Positions 1 to 6,920 of a stretch of 14,831 nt of DNA are shown one piece after another. This DNA is from an uncultured Oscillospiraceae bacterium. Its GTDB lineage: Bacteria; Bacillota; Clostridia; Oscillospirales; Ruminococcaceae. Within the stretch, counting starts at the first letter, position 1, and each line of letters begins with the position of its first letter. A model generated the notes under the pieces. It saw nothing but the letters and a program-made list of their open reading frames with translations. It made no database searches and was not told the origin of the DNA. The stretch spans positions 1-14,831 of the forward strand of contig URFD01000031.1 of the NCBI GenBank assembly GCA_900547015.1, written 5' to 3'. The translations under genes and the position numbers were made by a program.

Positions 1-1
1 G

Positions 2-253
2 GCCTATAAGCGCAACCCGATGCGTTCCGAGCGCATCTGCTCGCTGAGCCGCTATATCACGTCCCTGATGGACAACACCGCCATGACCGCCTCGACCCAG
101 TGGTTCGAGCGCACGCTGGACGATTCCGCCAACCGCCGCCTGTCCATCTCCGAGGCGTTCCTGGCTGCGGACGCGGTGCTCTCGCTCTATATCAATGTCA
201 CCGACGGCATGGTGGTCTATCCCAAGATCATCGAGCGCCGCCTGCGCGAATAC
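2..253 (+). pseudogene. purB: Adenylosuccinate lyase (PurB) internal fragment, truncated at both ends
   Basis: The first roughly 84 codons match the middle of adenylosuccinate lyase of the long, human-ADSL-like type. They begin inside the fumarase-superfamily signature loop (YKRNPMRSERI), followed by QWFERTLDDSANRR and VVYPKIIERRLRE. PurB cleaves succinyl groups in purine synthesis in the cytoplasm and has no functional tie to ApbE. The PurB C-terminal part expected after this point is absent and the frame passes directly into ApbE between about 236 and 262. Base use changes at the joint: by hand count 8 of 77 codons end in A or T before 251, against about 25 of 77 after it. The 5' part lies outside the window. 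The fragment is certain; its origin (recombination or misassembly) is not. Confidence 0.8.
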
Positions 254-1117
254 GAGCAGGAGTGTTCGATGTATCTGGAGGGGAGTCTGGTCAGCCGCAT
301 CAATCAAAATGCCGGGCTGGAATATACCGAGGTGACACCGCAGTGTCTGGAGCTGATAGAGCGTTCCATCTGGTTTTCCGAGCAGTCCAACGGATTGTTT
401 GACATCACGATTGCTCCGCTGACCCGCCTGTGGAACATCACCGGAGAAAATCCCCGCGTTCCTTCCGATGAGGAGATTGCACAGGCACGGGAGCTGGTCA
501 ACTATCGGGATATTTTGGTGGACGGAAACCGCGTGATGCTCCGCAGAAAAGGGCAGGCCATCGATTTGGGCGCAGTTGCCAAGGGCGCTGCCTGCACCAT
601 CGTTTGGGAGGCCGCCGAACAATATCACATCAAAACCGGATATGTCTCGATTGGGGGCAATCTGGTCGTGCTGGGGGAGGAGCGACAGGGAAACCCTTAC
701 CGCTTCGGGATTCGTGACCCGCAGGGGAATGCGTCCCAAGCAATCGGTTCGATTTCTCTGACCGGAAAAACCATGGCGACCACTGGCGCCTATGAGCGCT
801 GGTTTGAACAGGACGGTGTCCGCTATCATCATGTGCTGGACCCGCGAACCGGCTATCCCGCCGAGTCAGACCTGCTGTCCGTGTCGGTGATTTCACAGGA
901 CGGGATGCTGGCAGACTGCCTTTCCACCACGCTGTTCATCGAGGGAAAGCAGGGGGCACTGCGCCGGATGAATGAGCAGGAATATCAGCTGGTCATTGTC
1001 GACAAGCAGGGAACGGTCTATTGCTCGGAATCCCTGCGCGGAAACTTTCAACCGGATGAGGATAAAACGGGACAGTACCAATTTGTATTCTGGGGAGAGG
1101 ACGGGCAGTCGAAATGA
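2..1117 (+). CDS. apbE: FAD:protein FMN transferase (ApbE), 5' end replaced in frame by a PurB fragment
   Basis: The reading frame is open to the left edge; the first in-frame ATG is at 20 and residues are numbered from it. From about residue 79 the protein is ApbE, which transfers FMN from FAD onto threonines of extracytoplasmic flavoproteins such as RnfG and RnfD, using Mg2+. Visible ApbE motifs are SRIN (92-95), GLFDITIAPL (125-134), IDLGAVAKG (181-189), SIGGN (210-214), HHVLDPRTGYP (270-280) and LADCLSTT (297-304), where D299 matches the usual metal ligand. A normal ApbE has about 60 more residues at its N-terminus, including a signal peptide and the first strand. Here that part is missing and PurB sequence stands in its place. 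The stop overlaps the next start by ATGA, and the rnf genes follow, which fits a role in Rnf maturation. The ApbE identity is firm; whether this fused ORF is real is doubtful. Confidence 0.85.
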   Translation, partial: AYKRNPMRSERICSLSRYITSLMDNTAMTASTQWFERTLDDSANRRLSISEAFLAADAVLSLYINVTDGMVVYPKIIERRLREYEQECSMYLEGSLVSRINQNAGLEYTEVTPQCLELIERSIWFSEQSNGLFDITIAPLTRLWNITGENPRVPSDEEIAQARELVNYRDILVDGNRVMLRRKGQAIDLGAVAKGAACTIVWEAAEQYHIKTGYVSIGGNLVVLGEERQGNPYRFGIRDPQGNASQAIGSISLTGKTMATTGAYERWFEQDGVRYHHVLDPRTGYPAESDLLSVSVISQDGMLADCLSTTLFIEGKQGALRRMNEQEYQLVIVDKQGTVYCSESLRGNFQPDEDKTGQYQFVFWGEDGQSK

Positions 1118-1641
1118 AGCGATATTCTGCCGGAAAAATCAGCCTGATGGGCTTGCTGTTTGCACTGGCGATGGTCTTTTCCTATCTGGAAAGTCTGGTC
1201 TCCATTCCGGGGCTGCTGCCGGGAATGCGGCTGGGGCTCTCCAATCTGGTGACCATGTACTGCCTGTTCTTTTTGGGCAAGAGCAGCGGCTACACGATGG
1301 CGGTGCTCAAGGCAGGGTTTGTGGTGCTGACCAGAGGCGCGGTTGCCGGGGCGCTGAGCTTGTCGGGCGGCCTGCTGTCGGTCACAGCGATTGTCCTGCT
1401 GGATTGTCTGAGCAAGCACTCCCTGCACTATGTCACGCTCAGTGCGGTCGGGGCAGTGTTCCACAATATCGGCCAGCTGGTTGTGGCAAGATTTCTCACC
1501 AGCGTGTTTTTATACTATTATATCCCGGTGCTGCTGCTGACCGGTTTGGCAGTGGGCATCATGACGGGCAAGCTGTTTATATGGATAATACCTTATCTTC
1601 CGGAGCGGTACCGCACCAAGCTGCACCGCTTTGAAAAATAG
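1114..1641 (+). CDS. Gx transporter family / heptaprenyl diphosphate synthase component I-like membrane protein
   Basis: This is a 175-residue, very hydrophobic protein with about five or six membrane segments. The pattern PGLLPGMRLGLSNLV (about 32-46) and the conserved FHNIGQL stretch (about 116-122) fit the family annotated as 'Gx transporter' or 'heptaprenyl diphosphate synthase component I'. That second name is a legacy label and nothing here resembles a prenyl synthase catalytic site. The fold and size recall the substrate-binding S components of ECF transporters, which is inference. The ATG overlaps the apbE stop by 4 bp, so the two are probably translationally coupled; GGGAGAGG at 1093-1100 is a possible binding site. 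It sits between apbE and rnfC, so a role in supplying flavin or another Rnf cofactor is plausible but not shown. Family call good, function unknown. Confidence 0.8.
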   Translation: MKRYSAGKISLMGLLFALAMVFSYLESLVSIPGLLPGMRLGLSNLVTMYCLFFLGKSSGYTMAVLKAGFVVLTRGAVAGALSLSGGLLSVTAIVLLDCLSKHSLHYVTLSAVGAVFHNIGQLVVARFLTSVFLYYYIPVLLLTGLAVGIMTGKLFIWIIPYLPERYRTKLHRFEK

Positions 1642-1741
1642 AGGTTATTATAAAAGATGCACAGGGCGTCCTCAATGGGCGGTCTGATACCATCTGTCTG
1701 GAAGGATTTCAGGCAAATTATAGAAATGGGGGCTTAAAATC
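1642..1741 (+). other. 100-bp gap between the Gx gene and rnfC
   Basis: I see no convincing promoter or terminator here. A TTGAAA at 1631-1636 and TATAAA at 1649-1654 are spaced by only 12 bp, too close for a sigma-A promoter. The only clear element is GGGGG at 1728-1732, a Shine-Dalgarno-like run 9 nt before the rnfC GTG. Co-transcription of the upstream pair with rnf is therefore likely. Confidence 0.4.
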
Positions 1742-3049
1742 GTGTCTAACAATGGAAGAAAGACATTGCCGGGCGTGCATGTGCCGCATCACAAGAACAC
1801 CAATGACAGTGTTCCACAGGTGATGCCGGTTCCGGAGAAGGTGTATATCTCCTTACATATGCACATGGGCGCACCTTGTGACCCACTGGTCAAGAAGGGG
1901 GATTATGTCAAGGTCGGACAGCTTATCGGTTCCTCTCAGGCGTTTATGAGCGCACGGACCCACTCCAGTGTGTCCGGTACCGTTGAGTCGATTACCACTA
2001 TGACCACCAGCATCGGTAATGTGGACCAGGTTGTGGTAATTGCCACAGATGGAAAACAGGAAGTTTCCGAAGAGGTTCAGCCACCGGTTGTAACCAACTA
2101 TCAGGAATTCCTCGAGGCGCTCAAATGCTCCGGTCTGGTTGGTCTGGGCGGTGCGGGTTTCCCGGCTCATGTCAAGTTTAACCTCAAGGACCTGAACGCA
2201 GTTGATACTCTGGTCATCAACGCAGCAGAGTGTGAGCCTTACATCACCACCGACCTGCGTACCATGCTCGACAAGTCCGATATGCTCTTCAAGGGCATCC
2301 GCGCTGTTCAGAAGTTTATGGACATCAACAAGGTCTATATCGGCATCGAGGACAACAAACAGAACGCAATCGACAAGCTCCGCCAGGAGTGTGCGGACGA
2401 CAGCACCATCGAGGTTGTTCCGCTGAAAGCAATGTATCCAAAGGGTGCTGAAAAGGTAATCGCTTACGAGACCTGCGGCAAGGTCATCAAAGAGGGCCAG
2501 CTGCCATTCCAGGCAGGCGTCATCATCAGCAACGTTACCTCGATGGCATTCATCGGAGAGTATCTGACCACCGGTATGCCGCTGATTACCAAGACCCTGA
2601 CCGTTGACGGCTCTGCCATCCGCGAGCCAAAGAACGTAGTCGCTCCAATCGGCGCAACCTTCAAGGACATCATCGATTTCTGCGGCGGCTTCACCGAGGA
2701 GCCGGGCAAGATTCTGATGGGCGGCCCAATGATGGGAACCCCACTATATGATGTCAACTACCCGATGGTCAAGAACAACAACGCAATCCTGGCATTTAAG
2801 AAAGCAGATGTTCCGGTTGTTCAGGAGACTGCCTGCATCCGCTGTGGCCGTTGCGTCAGAGCCTGCCCAATGGGCTTGATGCCTTCGCTGATTGAAACCG
2901 CCTTCAAGATGAAGGATGTGGACGAGCTGAAAGCGCTCAAGGTCAATCTCTGTATCGAGTGCGGCTGCTGTTCTTATGTTTGTCCGGCAAAACGTCCGCT
3001 GGTTGTAACCAACAAACTGTCTAAGCGTTTAATTGCGCCAAAAAAATAA
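1742..3049 (+). CDS. rnfC: Rnf electron transport complex subunit C (NADH/FMN and two [4Fe-4S])
   Basis: RnfC is the peripheral subunit that exchanges electrons with NAD(H) through FMN and iron-sulfur clusters. At 435 residues it has the usual length. GLGGAGFP (134-141) is the nucleotide/FMN-binding glycine loop, and NAAECEPY (160-167) is a conserved family block. Two ferredoxin-type motifs near the C-terminus, CIRCGRCVRACP (365-376) and CIECGCCSYVCP (404-415), can bind two [4Fe-4S] clusters. The N-terminal region (about 30-100) resembles a biotinyl/lipoyl-like domain, as in other RnfC proteins. The start is GTG, with GGGGG at 1728-1732 upstream; no alternative start fits the family. It is first of six contiguous rnf genes and ends 16 bp before rnfD. 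Confidence 0.97.
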   Translation: MSNNGRKTLPGVHVPHHKNTNDSVPQVMPVPEKVYISLHMHMGAPCDPLVKKGDYVKVGQLIGSSQAFMSARTHSSVSGTVESITTMTTSIGNVDQVVVIATDGKQEVSEEVQPPVVTNYQEFLEALKCSGLVGLGGAGFPAHVKFNLKDLNAVDTLVINAAECEPYITTDLRTMLDKSDMLFKGIRAVQKFMDINKVYIGIEDNKQNAIDKLRQECADDSTIEVVPLKAMYPKGAEKVIAYETCGKVIKEGQLPFQAGVIISNVTSMAFIGEYLTTGMPLITKTLTVDGSAIREPKNVVAPIGATFKDIIDFCGGFTEEPGKILMGGPMMGTPLYDVNYPMVKNNNAILAFKKADVPVVQETACIRCGRCVRACPMGLMPSLIETAFKMKDVDELKALKVNLCIECGCCSYVCPAKRPLVVTNKLSKRLIAPKK

Positions 3050-3052
3050 TTT

Positions 3053-3068
3053 GAGGTGAATTGCTTTG
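3053..3068 (+). promoter_or_regulatory. Ribosome binding site defining the TTG start of rnfD
   Basis: GAGGTG at 3053-3058 lies 7 nt before TTG at 3066. The following codons give SNKLIVSASPHIR, which is the expected RnfD N-terminus, and no ATG or GTG occurs at a suitable place, so TTG is the likely initiation codon. Confidence 0.75.
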
Positions 3069-4004
3069 AGTAATAAATTGATCGTATCCGCTTCGCCGCA
3101 TATCAGAGATGATGCGACGACAAGCACGATTATGAGGGATGTGCTGATCGGCCTGACCCCGGCGCTGATTGCAGCTACCATCATCTTTGGCTTTCGGGCT
3201 CTGCTGCTGACTGCGGTCTGCGTGGCAGCCTGCGTGGCATTTGAATACGGCACCGAGCGTATCCTCGGCAGACCGAACACCATCTCGGATTTGAGTGCTG
3301 CCGTTACCGGCATGATTCTGGCATTCAACCTCCCGGTACAGTTTCCGCTGTGGATGGCAGTTGTTGGTTGCTTCTTTGCAATCGTAATCGTCAAACAGCT
3401 CTTTGGCGGTATCGGCAACAACTTTGCAAACCCTGCCATCGCAGCTCGTATCTTCCTGCTGCTGTCCTTCTCCCAGCCGATGACAACCTGGCTTCAGGTT
3501 CAGGGCGGCAAGGCAGTACAGGGCGTTTATGGTGCAACTCCTCTGGCCCTGATTTCTGCCGGTGATACCGCAAACCTGCCGAGCATGATGGAAATGTTCC
3601 TCGGCGCTCGCGGCGGATGTATGGGTGAAACCTGTGCGCTGGCTCTGATTATTGGCGGCGCTTATCTGATTTTCCGCAAGGTCATCACCCCGACCATTCC
3701 ACTGTCCTTCATCGGCGGTGTTCTGGTTCTTTCGCTCCTCTTTGGGGTTGACCCAATGTACGAGGTATTGGCAGGCGGTCTGCTGCTGGGTGCCTTCTTC
3801 ATGGCAACCGACTACACCACCTCTCCGATTACCGAAAAAGGCAAACTCATCTTTGGTCTGGGCTGTGCGCTGATTACCATGGTAATCCGTGTATTCGGCT
3901 CCTATCCGGAAGGTGTGTCCTATTCGATTCTGCTGATGAACATCATCACCCCACACATCAACAGAATGGTTCGCAATCAGGCATTTGGAGGTGTTCAGCA
4001 GTAA
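3066..4004 (+). CDS. rnfD: Rnf electron transport complex subunit D (membrane flavoprotein)
   Basis: RnfD is an integral membrane subunit of the ion-pumping Rnf complex and carries covalent FMN on its outer face. The 312-residue protein has about eight or nine hydrophobic segments. It starts with the conserved VSASPHIR block. GNNFANPA (118-125) and ATDYTTSP near the C-terminus match the NqrB/RnfD family. The flavin-acceptor threonine is probably T158 within YGATPLA; the usual residue before GAT is serine, so this version is slightly divergent. ApbE encoded upstream would attach the FMN. The last base of the TAA stop is the first base of the rnfG ATG, a tight coupling. The TTG start is supported by the binding site at 3053-3058. 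Confidence 0.95.
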   Translation: MSNKLIVSASPHIRDDATTSTIMRDVLIGLTPALIAATIIFGFRALLLTAVCVAACVAFEYGTERILGRPNTISDLSAAVTGMILAFNLPVQFPLWMAVVGCFFAIVIVKQLFGGIGNNFANPAIAARIFLLLSFSQPMTTWLQVQGGKAVQGVYGATPLALISAGDTANLPSMMEMFLGARGGCMGETCALALIIGGAYLIFRKVITPTIPLSFIGGVLVLSLLFGVDPMYEVLAGGLLLGAFFMATDYTTSPITEKGKLIFGLGCALITMVIRVFGSYPEGVSYSILLMNIITPHINRMVRNQAFGGVQQ

Positions 4005-4528
4005 TGAACGCGATGAATGAATTTGTAAAACCAACGCTGGTTCTGGCGATAATCTGTCTGGTCATCACCGTGCTGCTTTCGGTCAGCCATGAGATTACCC
4101 AGCCAATCATTCAGGAAAACGAGCGCCGCACCGCGGAGCTTGCCCGTACCGAGGTTCTGACCGAGGCGGATTCCTTTGAGCAGCTGGAAGGTGAATTTCC
4201 GGAAGGCGTTCAGGAGGTATATGCTGCATCCAACGGCGCAGGCTATACCATTACCGTTACATCCAAGGGCTATTCCAGCGACCCGCTGAAGGTCATGGTC
4301 GGCATCAAGGAGGACGGCACCATCGAGCGCATCAAAATTCTTGCAAACAATGAAACCCCTGGCCTTGGCTCCAAGGTTTCCAACGAAGGATTTGTCAGCC
4401 AGTTCAACGGCATGGACGAATCGCTGAATGGCTTTGAAGCAATCGGCGGCGCAACCATCTCCTCCAATGCGATGAAACGCGCAATGGAGACCGCATTCCA
4501 GGTTTATGAAACAGTGAAAGGAGCGTAG
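4004..4528 (+). CDS. rnfG: Rnf electron transport complex subunit G (covalent FMN protein)
   Basis: RnfG is a membrane-anchored, extracytoplasmic flavoprotein that carries covalent FMN and passes electrons within Rnf. The 174-residue protein has one N-terminal membrane segment (about 10-28) followed by an FMN-binding domain. NNETPGLGSKV (115-125) is the conserved core of the family. The flavin-acceptor threonine should be T151 in GGATIS; most relatives have SGAT, so the first position differs here. The ATG at 4004 overlaps the rnfD TAA by one base and GGAGGTG at 3987-3993 serves as binding site; an ATG at 4013 is a less well placed alternative. rnfE begins 6 bp downstream. Confidence 0.94.
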   Translation: MNAMNEFVKPTLVLAIICLVITVLLSVSHEITQPIIQENERRTAELARTEVLTEADSFEQLEGEFPEGVQEVYAASNGAGYTITVTSKGYSSDPLKVMVGIKEDGTIERIKILANNETPGLGSKVSNEGFVSQFNGMDESLNGFEAIGGATISSNAMKRAMETAFQVYETVKGA

Positions 4529-4533
4529 GGAAG

Positions 4534-5211
4534 ATGGAAAAATCGAATCTGCAAATCCTGACAAACGGTATCATCAAGGAAAACCCGGTACTGGTGCTGG
4601 TTCTTGGAACCTGTCCGACCCTGGCTGTCACCACAATGGCTAAGAATGGTATTGGTATGGGTCTTGCGGCAACCTTCGTTTTGCTCGGTTCCAATATCGT
4701 AATCTCCCTTTTGAAAAAAGTAATTCCGGATAAGGTGCGTATCCCGTGCTTTATCGTTGTCATCGCCGGCTTTGTTACCCTGCTCAGTGCACTGCTGCAA
4801 GCATACGTTCCGGATGTTTACAGCTCTCTGGGTATCTTCCTGCCGCTGATTGTTGTAAACTGTATCATTCTGGGCCGTGCCGAGATGTTCGCAAGCAAAA
4901 ACGGCGTCCTGAAATCGGCTCTGGACGGCATCGGTATGGGCATCGGCTTCACCCTTGCTCTGCTGGTTATCGGCTCCATCCGTGAGATTCTCGGCTCCGG
5001 CACCTGGTTCGGCCTCCCGGTTACCGTAAATCTGTTCGCTCCAATCTCCATCTTTGTCCTGGCACCCGGCGGATTCCTCGTGTTCGGCATGGTAATCGCT
5101 CTGCTCAACAAGCTCTCCAACGGCAAGGCTGTCAAGAGAAAGAGCTTTGGATGTGAATCCTGTCCAAATGCGGCAGGCTGTGCAAATGCCGGAAAGGGAG
5201 GATGTGAATAA
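4534..5211 (+). CDS. rnfE: Rnf electron transport complex subunit E, with cysteine-rich C-terminal tail
   Basis: RnfE is a six-helix membrane subunit that pairs with RnfA in an inverted topology. In this family membrane cysteines of RnfA and RnfE hold a shared [2Fe-2S] centre that moves electrons across the membrane; here C27 (GTCPTLAV) and C110 (VVNCIILGR) are the candidates. LFAPISIFVLAPGGF near the C-terminus is typical of RnfE. After the last helix there is a basic stretch and a short tail with C207, C210, C216 and C224 (CESCP...C...C), which could bind a metal. Total length is 225 residues. AAAGGAG at 4517-4523 is the likely binding site. The TAA overlaps the rnfA ATG by one base. Confidence 0.95.
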   Translation: MEKSNLQILTNGIIKENPVLVLVLGTCPTLAVTTMAKNGIGMGLAATFVLLGSNIVISLLKKVIPDKVRIPCFIVVIAGFVTLLSALLQAYVPDVYSSLGIFLPLIVVNCIILGRAEMFASKNGVLKSALDGIGMGIGFTLALLVIGSIREILGSGTWFGLPVTVNLFAPISIFVLAPGGFLVFGMVIALLNKLSNGKAVKRKSFGCESCPNAAGCANAGKGGCE

Positions 5212-5810
5212 TGGAAATCTTCAAAAATATGATGTATATTCTCGTCACATCTGCTTTGGTCGAGAATATCGTATTGGCAAAATTCCTTGGCTGCTGCCCG
5301 TTTCTGGGTGTATCGAAAAAGCTGGACTCCGCTGTCGGCATGAGCTCGGCGGTTATCTTCGTTCTGCTGATGGCAACCGCAGTTACTTGGCCAATCTACA
5401 CCTACCTGCTGGAGCCATTCGGAATTGAATATCTGCAAACCATCGTCTTTATTCTGGTTATTGCAGCACTGGTACAGATGGTCGAATTTATCCTGAAAAA
5501 ATATATGAAGCCTCTCTACCGTTCGCTGGGTGTTTACCTGCCGCTGATTACCACCAACTGTGCGGTACTCGGCTGTACCATCCTCAACATTGAAAACCAC
5601 TACAACTTCTTGGAATCTCTGGTCAATGCCTTCGGTGTTGGTTTGGGCTTCATGATTGCAATGGTGCTGTTTGCCGGCGTCAGAAGCAAGATGGAATCGG
5701 TAGAATTTCCAAAGAGCTTCCGTGGTATTCCGATTACCCTGATTGCGGCTTCGATTGTATCGATGTCCTTCATGGGCTTTGCCAACGTTGCAAACGGAAT
5801 CTTCAAATAA
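5211..5810 (+). CDS. rnfA: Rnf electron transport complex subunit A
   Basis: RnfA is the six-helix membrane partner and distant homologue of RnfE. The 199-residue protein contains AKFLGCCPFLGV (23-34) and TTNCAVLGC (114-122), whose cysteines (C28/C29 and C117) match the positions that hold the intramembrane [2Fe-2S] centre with RnfE. SFRGIPITLIAASI near the end is also characteristic. GGGAGG at 5196-5201, inside the end of rnfE, lies 9 nt before the ATG, and start and stop overlap by one base. Length and motifs are normal and no defect is seen. Confidence 0.96.
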   Translation: MEIFKNMMYILVTSALVENIVLAKFLGCCPFLGVSKKLDSAVGMSSAVIFVLLMATAVTWPIYTYLLEPFGIEYLQTIVFILVIAALVQMVEFILKKYMKPLYRSLGVYLPLITTNCAVLGCTILNIENHYNFLESLVNAFGVGLGFMIAMVLFAGVRSKMESVEFPKSFRGIPITLIAASIVSMSFMGFANVANGIFK

Positions 5811-5831
5811 CGAAAAGGAGACGAATCGACA

Positions 5832-6629
5832 ATGTTACAAAATATTCTGGTGCCTGTCTCCATCGTTACCGGAGCAGGTCTGATTGCAGGTCTTCTGCTT
5901 TCGATTGCATCCAAATTCTTTGCAGTAGAGGTGGACGAAACGGTTGCCAAGCTCAGAGAGGTGCTTCCGGGTGCAAACTGCGGCGCTTGCGGCTGTGCAG
6001 GCTGTGACGAATATGCTGCTAAAATGGCAGCAGGCGACGCAGAGCCAAACCTCTGTCCGGTCGGCGGTGCAGCGGTTGCGGCTCAGCTCGGTGAGATTTT
6101 GGGCGTGTCGGTAGGTTCCATCGAACCAAAGCGCGCTGTTGTCAGATGCCGCGGACATCTGCAAACCTCGGAGTACATCATGGATTATGATGGTCCAAAA
6201 ACCTGTCAGGCAGCCAAACTGCTTTATAACGGAAGAACCAGCTGTAACTACGCTTGTCTGGGATACGGCGATTGTGTCAATGCCTGCGAATACGACGCTT
6301 TGCAGATTATTGACCACATCGCTACCGTCAGCGAGGATCTGTGCATCGGCTGTGGCGCTTGTGCAAAGGTTTGCCCGAACTCGATTCTGGACATCCTGCC
6401 AAGAAGCCAGACCACCTATGTCACCTGCATGAACCACGACAAGGGTGCTGATGTTAGAAAGATTTGTACCAACGGCTGTATCGGCTGTAAAAAATGTGAG
6501 CGTATCTGCGAATTCGGCGCAATCACCGTTGAGAACAACTGCGCTCATATCGACCCGGAAAAATGTACCAACTGCGGAAAATGTGCAGAGGGCTGTCCGG
6601 TCAAATGTATCCATCTGGAAAACCTGTAA
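5832..6629 (+). CDS. rnfB: Rnf electron transport complex subunit B (ferredoxin-interacting iron-sulfur protein)
   Basis: RnfB is the entry point for electrons from reduced ferredoxin. The 265-residue protein has an N-terminal membrane anchor (about 5-30). Next comes the Fe-S motif typical of RnfB (C50, C53, C58, C75 in NCGACGCAGC...LCP). The rest is ferredoxin-like, with cysteine groups at 138-152, CIGCGACAKVCP (171-182), CTNGCIGCKKCERIC (212-226) and CTNCGKCAEGCP (245-256). This gives at least four, probably five, [4Fe-4S] sites. AAGGAG at 5815-5820 precedes the ATG by 11 nt. It is the last gene of the operon and is followed at once by an intrinsic terminator. Confidence 0.97.
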   Translation: MLQNILVPVSIVTGAGLIAGLLLSIASKFFAVEVDETVAKLREVLPGANCGACGCAGCDEYAAKMAAGDAEPNLCPVGGAAVAAQLGEILGVSVGSIEPKRAVVRCRGHLQTSEYIMDYDGPKTCQAAKLLYNGRTSCNYACLGYGDCVNACEYDALQIIDHIATVSEDLCIGCGACAKVCPNSILDILPRSQTTYVTCMNHDKGADVRKICTNGCIGCKKCERICEFGAITVENNCAHIDPEKCTNCGKCAEGCPVKCIHLENL

Positions 6630-6634
6630 CCCAC

Positions 6635-6664
6635 AAAAAAGGTCTCGATCTTCGAGACCTTTTT
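6635..6664 (+). terminator. Intrinsic terminator of the rnf operon
   Basis: GGTCTCGA (6641-6648), a 3-nt TCT loop and TCGAGACC (6652-6659) form an 8-bp perfect stem, flanked by A6 upstream and T5 downstream that extend it. It begins only 5 bp after the rnfB stop. Confidence 0.93.
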
Positions 6665-6798
6665 CTTGGATGCCGTCCCGAAAGAAAATAAGGATGAAAT
6701 TATAGAAGATTAGAATACTCTGAGTGAAAAGATGAACGAATGATTATTTCTAAAATGAAAAAAATGGAGATTCTTCTAAAAAATCATCCAAAACCCTC

Positions 6799-6826
6799 TT
6801 GTAACTTGGAGAGAATGTGATATACT
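6799..6826 (+). promoter_or_regulatory. Sigma-A-type promoter with extended -10 for the Xaa-Pro aminopeptidase gene
   Basis: TTGTAA (6799-6804) and TATACT (6821-6826) are separated by 16 bp, and TGA stands directly before TATACT, giving an extended -10. Transcription would begin near 6833 and leave a leader of about 88 nt. The 291-bp stretch 6630-6920 holds the rnf terminator, this promoter and the leader; I see no gene in it. Confidence 0.75.
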
Positions 6827-6833
6827 AAATATA

Positions 6834-6910
6834 GTTTGACAAACAGGATGCTCGAACTAGAGAGTGGCATCCGCGTAAAGGGGTCAAGAACTCTTAACAG
6901 AAAGCGGAGG
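6834..6910 (+). promoter_or_regulatory. Leader of the Xaa-Pro aminopeptidase mRNA with inverted repeats and ribosome binding site
   Basis: GTTTG-A-CAAAC (6834-6844) is a perfect 5-bp palindrome at the predicted transcription start, a possible operator. GGATGC (6846-6851) can pair with GCATCC (6867-6872), and AGAGT (6861-6865) can instead pair with ACTCT (6890-6894). GGAGG at 6906-6910 is the ribosome binding site, 10 nt before the ATG. The pairings are short and could be chance. Confidence 0.35.
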
Positions 6911-6920
6911 AAATGAGACA

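Noticed and set aside
1631..1660. Promoter for rnfC in the gap after the Gx gene
   Set aside because: Possible -35 and -10 boxes are only 12 bp apart and no better pair was found.
3021..4034. 337-codon open frame on the - strand
   Set aside because: It is antisense to rnfD and gives a low-complexity translation rich in Q, H, N and R without family motifs.
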